A program made the translations under genes and the position numbers. From Bosea sp. OAE506 (lineage in GTDB: Bacteria; Pseudomonadota; Alphaproteobacteria; Rhizobiales; Beijerinckiaceae), in contig NZ_JBEPOB010000001.1 of assembly GCF_040546595.1 (NCBI RefSeq), positions 1,675,001 through 1,739,000 of the forward strand: 64,000 nt of DNA, given 5' to 3'. This document shows, in pieces, positions 1-8,516 of the stretch (its first letter is position 1; every line of letters starts with the position of its first letter). Below the pieces are notes generated by a model that worked only from the letters and a program-made list of their open reading frames with translations, did no database searches and had not been told where the DNA came from.

Positions 1-521
1 TCGGCGAACTGGGCGGCGCGCTCGCGCAGCTGGGCCTTCTGCCCCTCGCGGGAGCGGGTGCGGGCGTCGATCAGCTTCGCCTCGCCGGCGAGGGCCCGCT
101 CGACGGTCGCATCGGTGCGCCGTGCCAGCAGGTCGGTCGGAAAGGTGATCGCGGCCTGGCCGTCGCGCTCGGCAAGAAGGCGCGCTTCCCGGGCCGCCAG
201 CTCGTCGATCTGGGAGCGGACGATGCCGAGATTGGCGCGGGTCAGCGTGTCGTCGAGGCGCAGCAGCACGTCGCCGGAGGCGACCGTCTGGCCCTCGGTG
301 ACGAGGATCTGGCCGACGACCCCGCCACTGGGATGCTGGACCCGACGAAGGCTGCCCTCGACCACGACCTGGCCTGTGGCAAGCACGGCGCCCGAGAGGT
401 TCACTGCCCAGGCCCAGCCGCCGATGCCGAACAGGAAGATGGCGACGCTGATCACCGCTACGCGGTTGAGCCGCGCGAGGCTGGCCTGAACCTGGGGGAG
501 CCTGGGGGCGTCCGGCTTCAT
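1..521 (-). CDS. HlyD-family type I secretion membrane fusion protein (partial)
   Basis: Periplasmic adaptor that would bridge the inner-membrane ABC exporter and a TolC-like outer-membrane channel. The reading frame starts at the ATG at 521 and runs off the window, so only the first ~173 residues are seen. Translation shows a short cytoplasmic N-terminus, one hydrophobic segment (about residues 16-35, containing VAVISVAIFLFGIGGWAWAV), then the beta-barrel/lipoyl half-motif GQVVVEGSLRRVQHPSGG with EGQTVASGDVLLRLDDT, typical of HlyD/PrtE adaptors, and the start of the coiled-coil hairpin rich in Glu, Arg and Ala. Only one base separates its start from the stop of the upstream exporter gene, so the two are translationally coupled. 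The cargo protein is not in the window. Confidence 0.9.
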   Translation of the reverse strand, partial: MKPDAPRLPQVQASLARLNRVAVISVAIFLFGIGGWAWAVNLSGAVLATGQVVVEGSLRRVQHPSGGVVGQILVTEGQTVASGDVLLRLDDTLTRANLGIVRSQIDELAAREARLLAERDGQAAITFPTDLLARRTDATVERALAGEAKLIDARTRSREGQKAQLRERAAQFA

Positions 522-522
522 G

Positions 523-2247
523 TCAGGCAACCTCGCTGCGGCGCTCGGCGGGGCGGATGTCGCCCGCGGCCGGGGCCGGTGCCAGGATCTTGCGCAGCAC
601 CTCGTCGCGGGGGCCGAACGCGAGCTGCGTGCCCTGGCCCAGATAGAGCACATGGTCGCACACGACCACGGCGGCGGGACGGTGCGCGATGGCGATGACG
701 ATGCCGCCGCGCGTCTTCACCGAGAGGATGGCCTGGGTCAGCGCCGCCTCGCCCTCGCGGTCGAGATTGGCGTTGGGTTCGTCGAGCACGACGAAGAAGG
801 GATCGCCGTAGAGCGCCCTCGCCAGGGCGACGCGCTGGCGCTGGCCGCCCGACAGCGTGACGCCGCCTTCGCCGATGACCGTGTCGTAGCCTCCGGGCAG
901 CCGCAGCACCATCTCATGCGCGCCGGCGGCCTTCGCCGCGGCGACCACCGCCGCGGAATCGGGCTCGACTGCCATGCGCGCGATGTTCTCGGCGATCGTG
1001 CCGTCGAACAGGCTGACCTCCTGCGGCAGGTAATCGACATGGCGCGCGAGAGCCACCGGCTCCCAATGGTCGATCAGCGCACCGTCGAGCCGCACAGCTC
1101 CACGGGCGGCCGGCCAGGCGCCGACGAGGACGCGGGCGAGCGAGCTCTTGCCCGCGGCGCTGGGGCCGATGATGCCGAGCGCCTCCCCGGCGTTGAGCCC
1201 GAAGGCGATCTGCTGCAGCAGGGCCCCCATCGCACCCGGAGCCGCCACGACGAGGTTCTCGACGGTGAGGGAGCGGGTGGGGGCGGGCAGCTCAGTGGTC
1301 TCGCCCGGGGCCTGGATGGCTCCGAAAAGGCGCCGGAGCCGATCGATGGCCTGACGCGCATTGGTGAAGCCGTTCCAGCTTCCGATCGCCGATTCCACCG
1401 GCGACAGGGCGCGGCCGATCATGATCGAGCAGGCGATCACGGATCCTGCGGTCATGTCCCCGATGACGACGAGGTAGGCGCCAAGCCCCAGTACCAGCGA
1501 CTGGATCAGCATGCGAAGGGTCCGCGAGGCGCTGGCGAAACCGCCGATCGTGTCGCTGGTGCGCTGCATGGCGTAGAGATAACGCCGGTTGACCGTCAGC
1601 CAGCGCTCGCGCAGGGCGGTGGTCATGCCCAGCGCCTTGACCGAGGTGGCGTTCAGCCGCGCGGCCTCGATGAGGGCATGCCGGCCTGCGGTCACGCGCA
1701 TCGTTTCGCGCTGGCCGTCGCGCCCGGTCAGTTCCGTCAGCACCGTCAGGCCGATCAGCAGCAGCGCGCTGAAGATCGCAGCCGTTCCTATCAGCGGGTG
1801 GATCAGGAAGCAGACCGCGACGAAAACGAGGATCCACGGCATGTCGAAGATCGCGGCAGGGCCCGGCCCCGAGAGGAAGGCGCGGATCATGTCGAGGTCG
1901 CGCAGCGGCTGCCCGCTTTCACCGGGCGGACGGTTCTGCCGTGCCAGCAGAATGACGGCGCCGTGGATCGGCCCCGCCAGCCGTTCGTCGAGCAGCCGGC
2001 CGATGCGGATGACGATCCGGTTGCGGACGGCATCGAGGAAGCCCTGGAAGGCGAAGGCCGCCAGCAGCATCAGCGTGAGGCCGACCAGTGTCGGGATGCT
2101 GCGGCCGGGGATGACCCGGTCATAGACCTGCAGCATGTAGATCGGCCCGGCGAACATGAGCAGGTTCGTCGCGCAGCTGACGAGGCCGACCGACCAGAAG
2201 GCGCGGCGGCACTCGGCCAGCGCCGTGGTGAGCACATCGGGCTTCAT
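523..2247 (-). CDS. type I secretion ABC exporter, PrtD family (permease-ATPase fusion)
   Basis: Inner-membrane half-transporter of a type I secretion system, 574 residues. The N-terminal two thirds is the membrane domain with the PrtD hallmark around residues 30-50 (YMLQVYDRVIPGRSIPTL). The C-terminal nucleotide-binding domain has Walker A GPSAAGKSS (~362), Q-loop LPQE (~407), signature LSGGQRQR (~465) and Walker B VLDEPNANLD (~487). There is no N-terminal C39-type peptidase domain, as expected for PrtD/AprD exporters of RTX-type substrates. I chose the ATG at 2247 because GGGAGG lies 12 bases upstream and homologues begin near this point. The frame is open to an ATG at 2298, but that one has no ribosome site and adds an Arg-rich tail. 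It is first in an operon with the HlyD-type adaptor. Confidence 0.92.
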   Translation of the reverse strand: MKPDVLTTALAECRRAFWSVGLVSCATNLLMFAGPIYMLQVYDRVIPGRSIPTLVGLTLMLLAAFAFQGFLDAVRNRIVIRIGRLLDERLAGPIHGAVILLARQNRPPGESGQPLRDLDMIRAFLSGPGPAAIFDMPWILVFVAVCFLIHPLIGTAAIFSALLLIGLTVLTELTGRDGQRETMRVTAGRHALIEAARLNATSVKALGMTTALRERWLTVNRRYLYAMQRTSDTIGGFASASRTLRMLIQSLVLGLGAYLVVIGDMTAGSVIACSIMIGRALSPVESAIGSWNGFTNARQAIDRLRRLFGAIQAPGETTELPAPTRSLTVENLVVAAPGAMGALLQQIAFGLNAGEALGIIGPSAAGKSSLARVLVGAWPAARGAVRLDGALIDHWEPVALARHVDYLPQEVSLFDGTIAENIARMAVEPDSAAVVAAAKAAGAHEMVLRLPGGYDTVIGEGGVTLSGGQRQRVALARALYGDPFFVVLDEPNANLDREGEAALTQAILSVKTRGGIVIAIAHRPAAVVVCDHVLYLGQGTQLAFGPRDEVLRKILAPAPAAGDIRPAERRSEVA

Positions 2248-2566
2248 CGGGGCTCGCAGCCTCCCGCCCAGAGCCCGCCGAAGCAGGACGCGCCGCAACC
2301 CGATCGTTTACGCAATGCAGCAGCCCATCCGAGGCCCGAGAACGCCAAAAGCTTGGGCACGCATCATCTAACTGAGGGGAAGTTCAGGGCAAGGACAATC
2401 TTCGCTCGCCGGTTTACTGTCTGTTATCAAGGTCAACGTGGTCGCGAAACCTGCTGCCAGGCACTGGTCATCCGGGGTGACGGCGTCGCTTGGCGCTGTC
2501 TTCGACCGGATTTTCTCCTGCCGGCGTCTCGGCTCGGCCGCTCCGGTTCCGGAAGGCGGGTCCCGC
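2248..2566. other. intergenic region upstream of the secretion operon
   Basis: About 320 bases between the start of the exporter gene and the stop of the dihydroorotase-like gene, both on the minus strand. It must hold the promoter of the secretion operon. Base composition drops toward AT around 2380-2450. On the minus strand a TTGACC hexamer (about 2437-2432) could be a -35 element, but I see no convincing -10 partner. The short open frames crossing it show no ribosome site and no recognisable protein. I see no repeat or RNA gene here. Confidence 0.5.
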
Positions 2567-3922
2567 TCAGGGGGCATGCAGGGCGCGTCCCGTGCCGGGC
2601 GGAGCGACGACCTGCCCGTCCTGCGCCACGCAGGTCCCGCGCAGAAAGGTCATCGCGGCGCGGCCGATGGTTTCGCGGCCCTCGAGGGGCGTGACCTTGC
2701 CCATGGACTGGAAGGTCGCGCCACGGATCGGCGCGCGATGGTCGAGATCGAGCAGGACGAGATCGGCATCGGCGCCCACCAGCAGGGCGCCCTTGCGCGG
2801 CCAGAGCCCGAAGGCGCGGGCCGGGGCCTCGCAGGCGAGGCGGACATAGTGCTGCAGTGTCAGCCGGCCAGCGGCGACCTCCGTCAGCATCAGGCGCATC
2901 GAGGTCTCGACGCCGGGGAATCCCGGGGAGGTCTCCCAGATCGAGGCGCGGTGCTTTTCCTCAGCCGGATGCGGCGCGTGGTCGGTCGAGATCATGTCGA
3001 TCGTGCCGTCGAGCAGGGCGGCCCAGAGTGCTTGGGCATGGCCGGCCTCGCGCACCGGCGGCTTGACACGCAGTGCATTGCCGCCGGCCCGCTCGGCGTC
3101 GTTCATGCTCAGCAGCAGGTAGTGCGGGCAGGTCTCTGCGGTGATGTCGATGCCGCGCCGCTTGGCCGCCGCGATCACCGGCAAGGCGTGGCGGCAGTTC
3201 TCGTGGGCGATCTGGATCTTGCAGCCCGTCCATTCCGCAAACAAGGCGATGCGCTGCACGGCCTCGACGGTGGCGATGTCGGCATGCTGGGCGAGATGGG
3301 CGGCGAGGTCGTCGCGGCCGGCGGCCTTCATCTGCGCGCCGCGCCAGTTCAGGATCGGTGTGTTTTCGGCATGGACCGTGCAGCGCAGGCCCGTCTCGCG
3401 GATCAGCGTGAGCGCATCGAGCACGGCGCCGTCATTGGGGCAGGGGACGAGCGGATTGTCGCTGCCGAGGAAGAGCTTGAAGGCGCTGGCGCCGGCCTGC
3501 GCCATCGGCTGCAGATCGGCGAGATTGGCCTCGCCGACATAGCCGTAGACACCGAAATCGACATGGGCCTGCGGGGCGGCGATGGCGATCTTCTCGCGCA
3601 CCGCGGCGGCATTGGCCGTCGGCGGGTTGGTGTTGGGCATGTCGAAGATCGTGGTGACGCCGCCGACGGCCGCGGCGGCGGTGGCCGTCGCCCAGGTCTC
3701 CTTGTGCGAGAAGCCGGGCTCGCGGACATGGGTGTGGACATCGAGCGCGCCGGGGATGAGCGGCCGCCCGCCGGCCTCGATCACCCGGCGCGCGGGCGGC
3801 ATCGCCTCGCTGCGGCCGATCGCGACGATCCGGCCATCCTCCACCGCGACGGCGCCATGGCGGCTGGCCTCGGGGGTGACGAGCAGTGCGTCGCGGATGA
3901 CGAGGTCGACGGTGGCGCTCAT
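2567..3922 (-). CDS. dihydroorotase/hydantoinase-family cyclic amidohydrolase
   Basis: Predicted metal-dependent hydrolase of cyclic amides, 451 residues, of the dihydroorotase/allantoinase/D-hydantoinase group. Seen: the metal motif DVHTHVREPG (His63, His65), a candidate carboxylated Lys in SAFKLFLG, further ligands in TVHAEN and QIAHEN, and the catalytic Asp in STDHAPH. The REPG extension and PNTNPPT segment are closest to dihydroorotases. The linked deaminase-like amidohydrolase and cyclodeaminase point instead to a catabolic ring-opening enzyme, so the true substrate is open. The start at 3922 (MSATVDLVIRD) aligns with the family and follows an AAGG; the longer frame to 4084 only overlaps the upstream gene. 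It is last in the operon, 13 bases after its neighbour. Confidence 0.85.
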   Translation of the reverse strand: MSATVDLVIRDALLVTPEASRHGAVAVEDGRIVAIGRSEAMPPARRVIEAGGRPLIPGALDVHTHVREPGFSHKETWATATAAAAVGGVTTIFDMPNTNPPTANAAAVREKIAIAAPQAHVDFGVYGYVGEANLADLQPMAQAGASAFKLFLGSDNPLVPCPNDGAVLDALTLIRETGLRCTVHAENTPILNWRGAQMKAAGRDDLAAHLAQHADIATVEAVQRIALFAEWTGCKIQIAHENCRHALPVIAAAKRRGIDITAETCPHYLLLSMNDAERAGGNALRVKPPVREAGHAQALWAALLDGTIDMISTDHAPHPAEEKHRASIWETSPGFPGVETSMRLMLTEVAAGRLTLQHYVRLACEAPARAFGLWPRKGALLVGADADLVLLDLDHRAPIRGATFQSMGKVTPLEGRETIGRAAMTFLRGTCVAQDGQVVAPPGTGRALHAP

Positions 3923-3935
3923 GGGTCGGCCTTGC

Positions 3936-5384
3936 TCATGGGACGGCTTTGGCGATCGCGTCGGCCGCGGCGAAGAGATCGGCGTTGCGGGCCCGCAGGC
4001 TCGCCTCCATCGCCTCGATCTCGTCGAGGACGGATGGCGCGTCGAAGGTCGTGATGCGGCCCTGATCGAGCACGACGCGTCCATCGACGATGGCGGTCGT
4101 CACCGCCGCCCCCGTTTCGGCGAAGACGAGCTGCGAGGCGGCGTCGTTGAGCGGGCGCCACCAGGGCGCGTCGAGACGGTAGAGCACGATGTCGGCGAGT
4201 TGTCCGGGCGCGATCTCGCCCAGCCGTCCGGCGAGGCGCAGCGCGCGGGCGCCTTCCACGGTCGCCATGCGCAGCGCGTCGCGAGAGGTGACCCATTGGC
4301 GCCGGTCGGGCAGGTCCGAGCGGTGCAGCAGCGCGGCGGCGCGCATCGCCTCCTGCATGACGAGGTTGTCGTTGGCGCCGGAGCCGTCGGTGCCGAGTGC
4401 GATGGGCACGCCCGCCGCCAGCATCTCCGGCGTCCGCATCCGCCCCGTGCCGATGCGGGCATTGCTCTCTGGATTGTGGACGGCGATGGCCTGGCGCTGC
4501 GCCATCAGGGCGATGTCGGCCTCGTCGAGCCAGATCGCATGGGCGCAGGACCAGCGATCGGAGAGGATGCCGAGGCGTTCGAGATAGGCGAGCGTGCTCT
4601 CGCCATAGCGTTCGCGCGCGATCCGCGCCTGGGCCTTCGTCTCCAGCAGATGGGTGTGGATGGGCAGGTCGTGGCGCTGGGCCAGCTCGGCGCAGAAGAG
4701 CAGCGCCTCGTCGCTGCAGCGGTCCGGGTTGGAAGGGGCGGGGCAGAGGCCGATACGCCCGGCGCGGCCGTGCCAGCGTGAGACGAGATCAGGCATCTGC
4801 TCGCGCAGCTCGGCGAGCGGATGCGGTGCCAGCAGCCCGGAGCCGCTGACCACCGCTGCGACCGAGGCCGGCACCTCGATGCCAGCGGGGATGATGTCGG
4901 AAAAGACCCCGTCGAAGAAGCGCATCGCCAGCGTCGTCCGCAGGCCGGTTTCCTCCCAGGCCGCGAGCACGGCGTCCATGTCCGCCGTGCTGAAGCGCTG
5001 TCCGGGGAAATGGTCGATCAGCGCGGTCGTGCCGGTCGTCAGCATCTGCGCGGCACAGAGCAGCACGGCGAGGCGGATCTCGTCGGGCGTGCGGCGCGAG
5101 GTGTGGGCCTGCGTGAGCCACATGAAGGCGGGGTGGCTGAGCCCGTCGGCGAAGCCCGACATCGTGCCCGACTGCGAATGCATGTGGGCGTTGATCAGGC
5201 CGGGCGCTGCGAGCAGGCCGCTGCCGTCTATCTCGCGCGTGATGCTGCCCGGCGGCTGCGGCGGCACTTCGCCGACGGCGACGATGGTGTTGCCGCGGAT
5301 CAGGATGTCGCCCAGGGGCGTGTCCTGCGCGGCCGCTCCGGCCAGGATGCGCGCGCCGCGGATCAGGAGCGTCGCTTCGGTCAT
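3936..5384 (-). CDS. amidohydrolase of the deaminase group (TrzA/AtzB/SAH deaminase-like)
   Basis: Cytosolic metal-dependent hydrolase, 482 residues, most like aminohydrolases that deaminate purine, triazine or adenosyl compounds. Motifs in order: NAHMHS (His67, His69) for metal binding, IHTHLLET, CAHAIWLD, HNPESNARIG and GTDGSGANDN carrying the conserved catalytic Asp. The C-terminal beta-sandwich closes with ADIVLYRLD and VDGRVVLDQGRI, as usual in this superfamily. The substrate cannot be read from sequence; linkage to a cyclic amidohydrolase and an ornithine-cyclodeaminase homologue suggests stepwise breakdown of an N-heterocycle. Its ATG overlaps the TGA of the upstream gene (ATGA), so translation is coupled. 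Confidence 0.88.
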   Translation of the reverse strand: MTEATLLIRGARILAGAAAQDTPLGDILIRGNTIVAVGEVPPQPPGSITREIDGSGLLAAPGLINAHMHSQSGTMSGFADGLSHPAFMWLTQAHTSRRTPDEIRLAVLLCAAQMLTTGTTALIDHFPGQRFSTADMDAVLAAWEETGLRTTLAMRFFDGVFSDIIPAGIEVPASVAAVVSGSGLLAPHPLAELREQMPDLVSRWHGRAGRIGLCPAPSNPDRCSDEALLFCAELAQRHDLPIHTHLLETKAQARIARERYGESTLAYLERLGILSDRWSCAHAIWLDEADIALMAQRQAIAVHNPESNARIGTGRMRTPEMLAAGVPIALGTDGSGANDNLVMQEAMRAAALLHRSDLPDRRQWVTSRDALRMATVEGARALRLAGRLGEIAPGQLADIVLYRLDAPWWRPLNDAASQLVFAETGAAVTTAIVDGRVVLDQGRITTFDAPSVLDEIEAMEASLRARNADLFAAADAIAKAVP

Positions 5385-6373
5385 GGCGCCCCCTGCAGGT
5401 CGACCGGCGTGCCCAGGCCGCGGGCCAGCGCCTTCGTCACCAGGGCGTCTGCCAGCAGCACGTCCTGCAGCGGCAGGCCCATCGACTTGAAGACCGTGAC
5501 GTCGGCGCCGGGGCTGAACGGCAGCGCGCGCTCCGGCAGCGCGCCGATCTCGCCGCGGATGCGGGCGGCGTCGAGCGCGCCCGAGGCCTGCGCCCGGACG
5601 AGATCGCCCGCCTTGGCGAAGGCGTCCTTGCGAGCGTCGAGATAGATGTCGGCCCGGCGGATCAAATCGTCGTCGGCCTCGCGCGCACCGGGTCGATTGG
5701 CGCCGCCGAGCACGATGCAGGCGCCCGGTCTGGCTGCCTTGCCGGGGAAGACGGGCTCCTCTGAGGTCGTGACGGCGACGACGATTTCGCTTTCGGCGAC
5801 CGCCTCGGCCGGCGTCGCGTTGGTGACCAGTTCGACATCGGCCAAAGCGGGCTCGCCGGCCAGCGTGGCGGCGAGGGCCGCTAGGCGCTGCGGCGAGCGG
5901 CCGACCAGATGCAGCCGTCGCAGCGAGGGCCGTGCGATCTTGAGATAGAGCGCCGCGAGCGGGGCGCTGCGACCCGCACCGAAGAGGGTCGCAGTGGCGG
6001 CGTCGGGAGCGGCGAGCCGGTCGATGCCGGCGGCAAAACCCGCTGCGGTGCGGTGCTCGTTGAAGAGCCCGGCGGAGATCAGCGCCCGCGGCTCCGCCCG
6101 GCTCCAGTCCCAGAGCGTGAGCAGGCTGGCCCAGCGGCGTGGGGCTTCGGGACCGTCCGGATAGGCATGGACGTTGCTCTTGATCGTGAGTGTATCGGGG
6201 CCGGCACTGCCGGTCAGCAGCAGGCAGCCGCGCTTCGGATCGTCCGCCCGCAGGTCGCCGCGCAGCGCCTCGCCCCTTCCCGCCGCCGTGAGCCGGAACG
6301 CCTCGGCGGCCAGCGCGACCGCCTCAGGGGGATCGACGAGGGTGCGGATATCCGCCTCACTCAGCACGATCAT
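5381..6373 (-). CDS. ornithine cyclodeaminase / mu-crystallin family protein
   Basis: NAD(P)-binding protein of 330 residues in the OCD/mu-crystallin family, whose members include ornithine cyclodeaminase, alanine dehydrogenase and ketimine reductases. Seen: substrate-side TIKSNVHAYP, the Rossmann turn LFGAGRSA in place of the usual GTGxQA, NEHRTAAGFAAG before it, and the C-terminal signature VFKSMGLPLQDV. Two positions of the dinucleotide loop differ from the archetype, so cofactor preference or activity may differ. It sits between the binding protein and two amidohydrolases. Reduction of a cyclic imine or an amino-acid product of that pathway is plausible but unproven. Confidence 0.85.
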   Translation of the reverse strand: MIVLSEADIRTLVDPPEAVALAAEAFRLTAAGRGEALRGDLRADDPKRGCLLLTGSAGPDTLTIKSNVHAYPDGPEAPRRWASLLTLWDWSRAEPRALISAGLFNEHRTAAGFAAGIDRLAAPDAATATLFGAGRSAPLAALYLKIARPSLRRLHLVGRSPQRLAALAATLAGEPALADVELVTNATPAEAVAESEIVVAVTTSEEPVFPGKAARPGACIVLGGANRPGAREADDDLIRRADIYLDARKDAFAKAGDLVRAQASGALDAARIRGEIGALPERALPFSPGADVTVFKSMGLPLQDVLLADALVTKALARGLGTPVDLQGAP

Positions 6374-6410
6374 GTCGGGCGTCCGTTCGCGGGCCGGCAG
6401 GGGCAGGGAA

Positions 6411-6435
6411 GCCGGGCGCTCTCGGCGCGCCCGGC
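6411..6435 (-). terminator. stem-loop after the binding-protein gene
   Basis: Perfect 9-base inverted repeat GCCGGGCGC / GCGCCCGGC with a 7-base loop, located between the stop of the binding-protein gene (6465) and the start of the cyclodeaminase homologue (6373). It has no T-run, so it is more likely an mRNA-stabilising or attenuating hairpin that lets the binding protein be made in excess than a full terminator. Confidence 0.5.
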
Positions 6436-6464
6436 CAGGATCGTCGCTTTGGCGTGGGTCCGCC

Positions 6465-7508
6465 TCAGCTCTTGGGAGCCGGCATCGTCCGCTCGGCCAG
6501 CGGCGGCAGGAAGGAGCGGTTGAAGACCTCGGAGCCTTTCGGCGTGGTCTTCAGCTCGAAAGCCTCGCCGATCTGCGCGATCGCCTTGTCCATCCGCTCG
6601 TCCGAGACGTCGCCGGCACCGAGCTTCTCGGTTTCGGGGGTCAGCATATGCGCCTTGTAGGTGAAGGCGATGCGCTGGGCCTCGATCTCGGCGTTCACCG
6701 TGGGCTCGACGCGGTTCATCACCTTGCCGCCTTCGGCTGGGTTGGCCGCGAGCTCGAGCATCGCCTTGTTGATTGCCCGAACCAGGCCGGCCACGGCCTT
6801 GGGGTTGTCCTTGATCAGCTTCTGCGAGACCATCACGCCGTTCGAATAGGAAGCGATGCCGTAGTCGGAATACATGATGAACTTGTAGTCCTTGTCGGGA
6901 TTCAGCTTCATCCCGATCAGGTTCATGTAGGAGGTCACGGTGAAGACGAAGCCGCCGTCGACCTGGCCCTGCACCATCATCATCTCCTGCACGGAGGGGG
7001 TGATATTGACGACCTCGACCTTGCTGGCGTCGAGGCCGTTGATCTTGGCGAAGATCGGGAACAGCCGGTGCGTCGCCGAGCCCGCGGGCGAGGTCAGCTT
7101 GCGGCCTTCGAGGTCCTTCAGCGTCTTGATCGGCCCATCCGCCTTGTGAATGATCGCGAAGGGCGCCTTGTTGTAGATCATGTAGACCATGACCGGCTGT
7201 TCGCCGGGCTTGTTCACGGCCTGCTGGATGATGGCGTTCATGTCGCCGAAGCCGGCATCATAGGCGCCGCCCATGATGCGGGTCACGGTCGCGGCCGAAC
7301 CGTCGCCCTGGTCGATCGTGACATCGAGGCCTTCGGCGGCGAAATAGCCCTTCTCCTTGGCGTAGAAGTACCAGGAGTGGACGCCCTGGTATTTCCAGTC
7401 GAGCGTGAAGCGGATCTTGGTGGGCGCCTGCGCGAAAGCCGGCGTGGCGAGACCCACCAGCGCGCCGAAGGCGGCTGCGAGCGAGGCTTTCAGGAACTGG
7501 CGGCGCAT
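6465..7508 (-). CDS. ABC transporter substrate-binding protein, NMT1/ThiY-like
   Basis: Periplasmic binding protein, 347 residues, of the NMT1/SsuA/ThiY group. Seen: a signal peptide with MRRQF start, hydrophobic core [18 protein letters not shown] and cleavage near AQA (about residue 27). The mature part opens with [20 protein letters not shown], the DWxxxxxHxxxxxA pattern of ThiY/THI5-like proteins that bind pyrimidines or related small ligands. It is first in an operon with enzymes for cyclic amides and amines, so it probably binds the substrate of that pathway. No permease or ATPase gene accompanies it in the window. Confidence 0.88.
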   Translation of the reverse strand: MRRQFLKASLAAAFGALVGLATPAFAQAPTKIRFTLDWKYQGVHSWYFYAKEKGYFAAEGLDVTIDQGDGSAATVTRIMGGAYDAGFGDMNAIIQQAVNKPGEQPVMVYMIYNKAPFAIIHKADGPIKTLKDLEGRKLTSPAGSATHRLFPIFAKINGLDASKVEVVNITPSVQEMMMVQGQVDGGFVFTVTSYMNLIGMKLNPDKDYKFIMYSDYGIASYSNGVMVSQKLIKDNPKAVAGLVRAINKAMLELAANPAEGGKVMNRVEPTVNAEIEAQRIAFTYKAHMLTPETEKLGAGDVSDERMDKAIAQIGEAFELKTTPKGSEVFNRSFLPPLAERTMPAPKS

Positions 7509-7593
7509 GGCGACTCCTTCGAGGGTTGAAGCAGGCTGCCCGGGCGGCGATGCGGCCGCGGTCGATCACGACCGGCATGGCGCGCGCCGCCAG

Positions 7594-7603
7594 GTGACGT
7601 CAC
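7594..7603. promoter_or_regulatory. GTGACGTCAC palindrome upstream of the binding-protein operon
   Basis: A perfect 10-base palindrome 86 bases upstream of the ATG at 7508, in a 234-base region between the methyltransferase stop (7743) and the operon. Position and symmetry fit a regulator site, but a 10-base palindrome can arise by chance and no regulator gene is adjacent. Confidence 0.25.
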
Positions 7604-7742
7604 GCTAGGCGGAAGCGACCGTTGCCGTCTTGTGCTGAGTTCTTGCCGCGACGGTGCAAAAAAGGCACCGGTCGATCATGGGGCGTCGACAGCGGGGCAG
7701 CCGGTGTGCCATCGCGACGATGGCGCTACGGTCGTGCGGCCA

Positions 7743-8465
7743 TCAACGCGCGGGCGGTTGCGGGGCCGCGACGGACGGCTTGAGGTGGTGCAGGCGCATC
7801 GACTGACGCAGCCGGTAGCCGCCCTGCACATATTCGGCCAGCGTGAAAAAGCGCTTCATCACCCGCTCCCGCTCTTCGAGGGCCTTTTCACGCCGCGCCG
7901 GGTCGAGCGCGACGATGTGGTCGATGAAGTCGGTCACGGTGGCATAGGCCTGGATGCGGTCATACTCGCTCGTGGCCACTAGCAGCAGCCGTCCTTCCTT
8001 AATCGCTGCTGAAATGGCCTCCTGCGCCTCGGCCCAAATCGGCGTCTTGTCCTCGATCGGGCGCATCGAATTGAAGAACGTGCCTTCGGGGAGCGGCTCG
8101 ACCACGATGAGGTCGCTGCCCGGCTCGACGATCCGCGCAGCCTCCGCCAGCGCGGCCGCCATGCCGGCTACGGGAACATGGTGCAGGCTGTCGACGAAGA
8201 GCGCGGCGTTGACGGCTGCGTCGGTGAAGGGCAGGCGTTCCGCATGGGCCTGGCGCAGGATCGCGGTCGGGGCCGTGCGGCGCGCCTCGGCGAGGGCATC
8301 GGCATCCGGGTCGATGCCGGCGACGCGGGCGCCCGCCTGGGCAAGCCCTGCCAGCAGAGCGCCGCGCCCGCAGCCAATCTCAACGATCCGGCGCTGCTCC
8401 AGCGGCGCGAGGATCGCCTTGATCACCCTGAGCGTGTCGTCGACGGGCCGGTTGGTCATGAGCAC
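7743..8465 (-). CDS. class I SAM-dependent methyltransferase
   Basis: Soluble protein of 240 residues with a Rossmann methyltransferase fold. Motif I VEIGCGRGALLAGLA (about residues 28-42), an acidic residue at the end of strand 2 (GIDPDADALAEA), and a motif II-like AALFVDSLHHVP region are all present. The C-terminal ~100 residues are helical and unlike the common UbiE type, so the substrate is unknown. I favour the GTG at 8465 because AAGGG lies 7 bases upstream; the ATG at 8459 is the alternative. It follows the fusion gene by 51 bases on the same strand and may be cotranscribed with it. Confidence 0.82.
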   Translation of the reverse strand: MLMTNRPVDDTLRVIKAILAPLEQRRIVEIGCGRGALLAGLAQAGARVAGIDPDADALAEARRTAPTAILRQAHAERLPFTDAAVNAALFVDSLHHVPVAGMAAALAEAARIVEPGSDLIVVEPLPEGTFFNSMRPIEDKTPIWAEAQEAISAAIKEGRLLLVATSEYDRIQAYATVTDFIDHIVALDPARREKALEERERVMKRFFTLAEYVQGGYRLRQSMRLHHLKPSVAAPQPPAR

Positions 8466-8516
8466 AGTCTAACCCTTGGTCAGCTCTCCTGTGCAACCCA
8501 CTGGCGCCTTCGTCCT

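Noticed and set aside
520..2694. 724-residue open frame on the plus strand
   Set aside because: It lies antisense to the exporter gene, has the Arg/Gln/His-rich, low-complexity composition of a GC-driven shadow frame, and shows no family motif.
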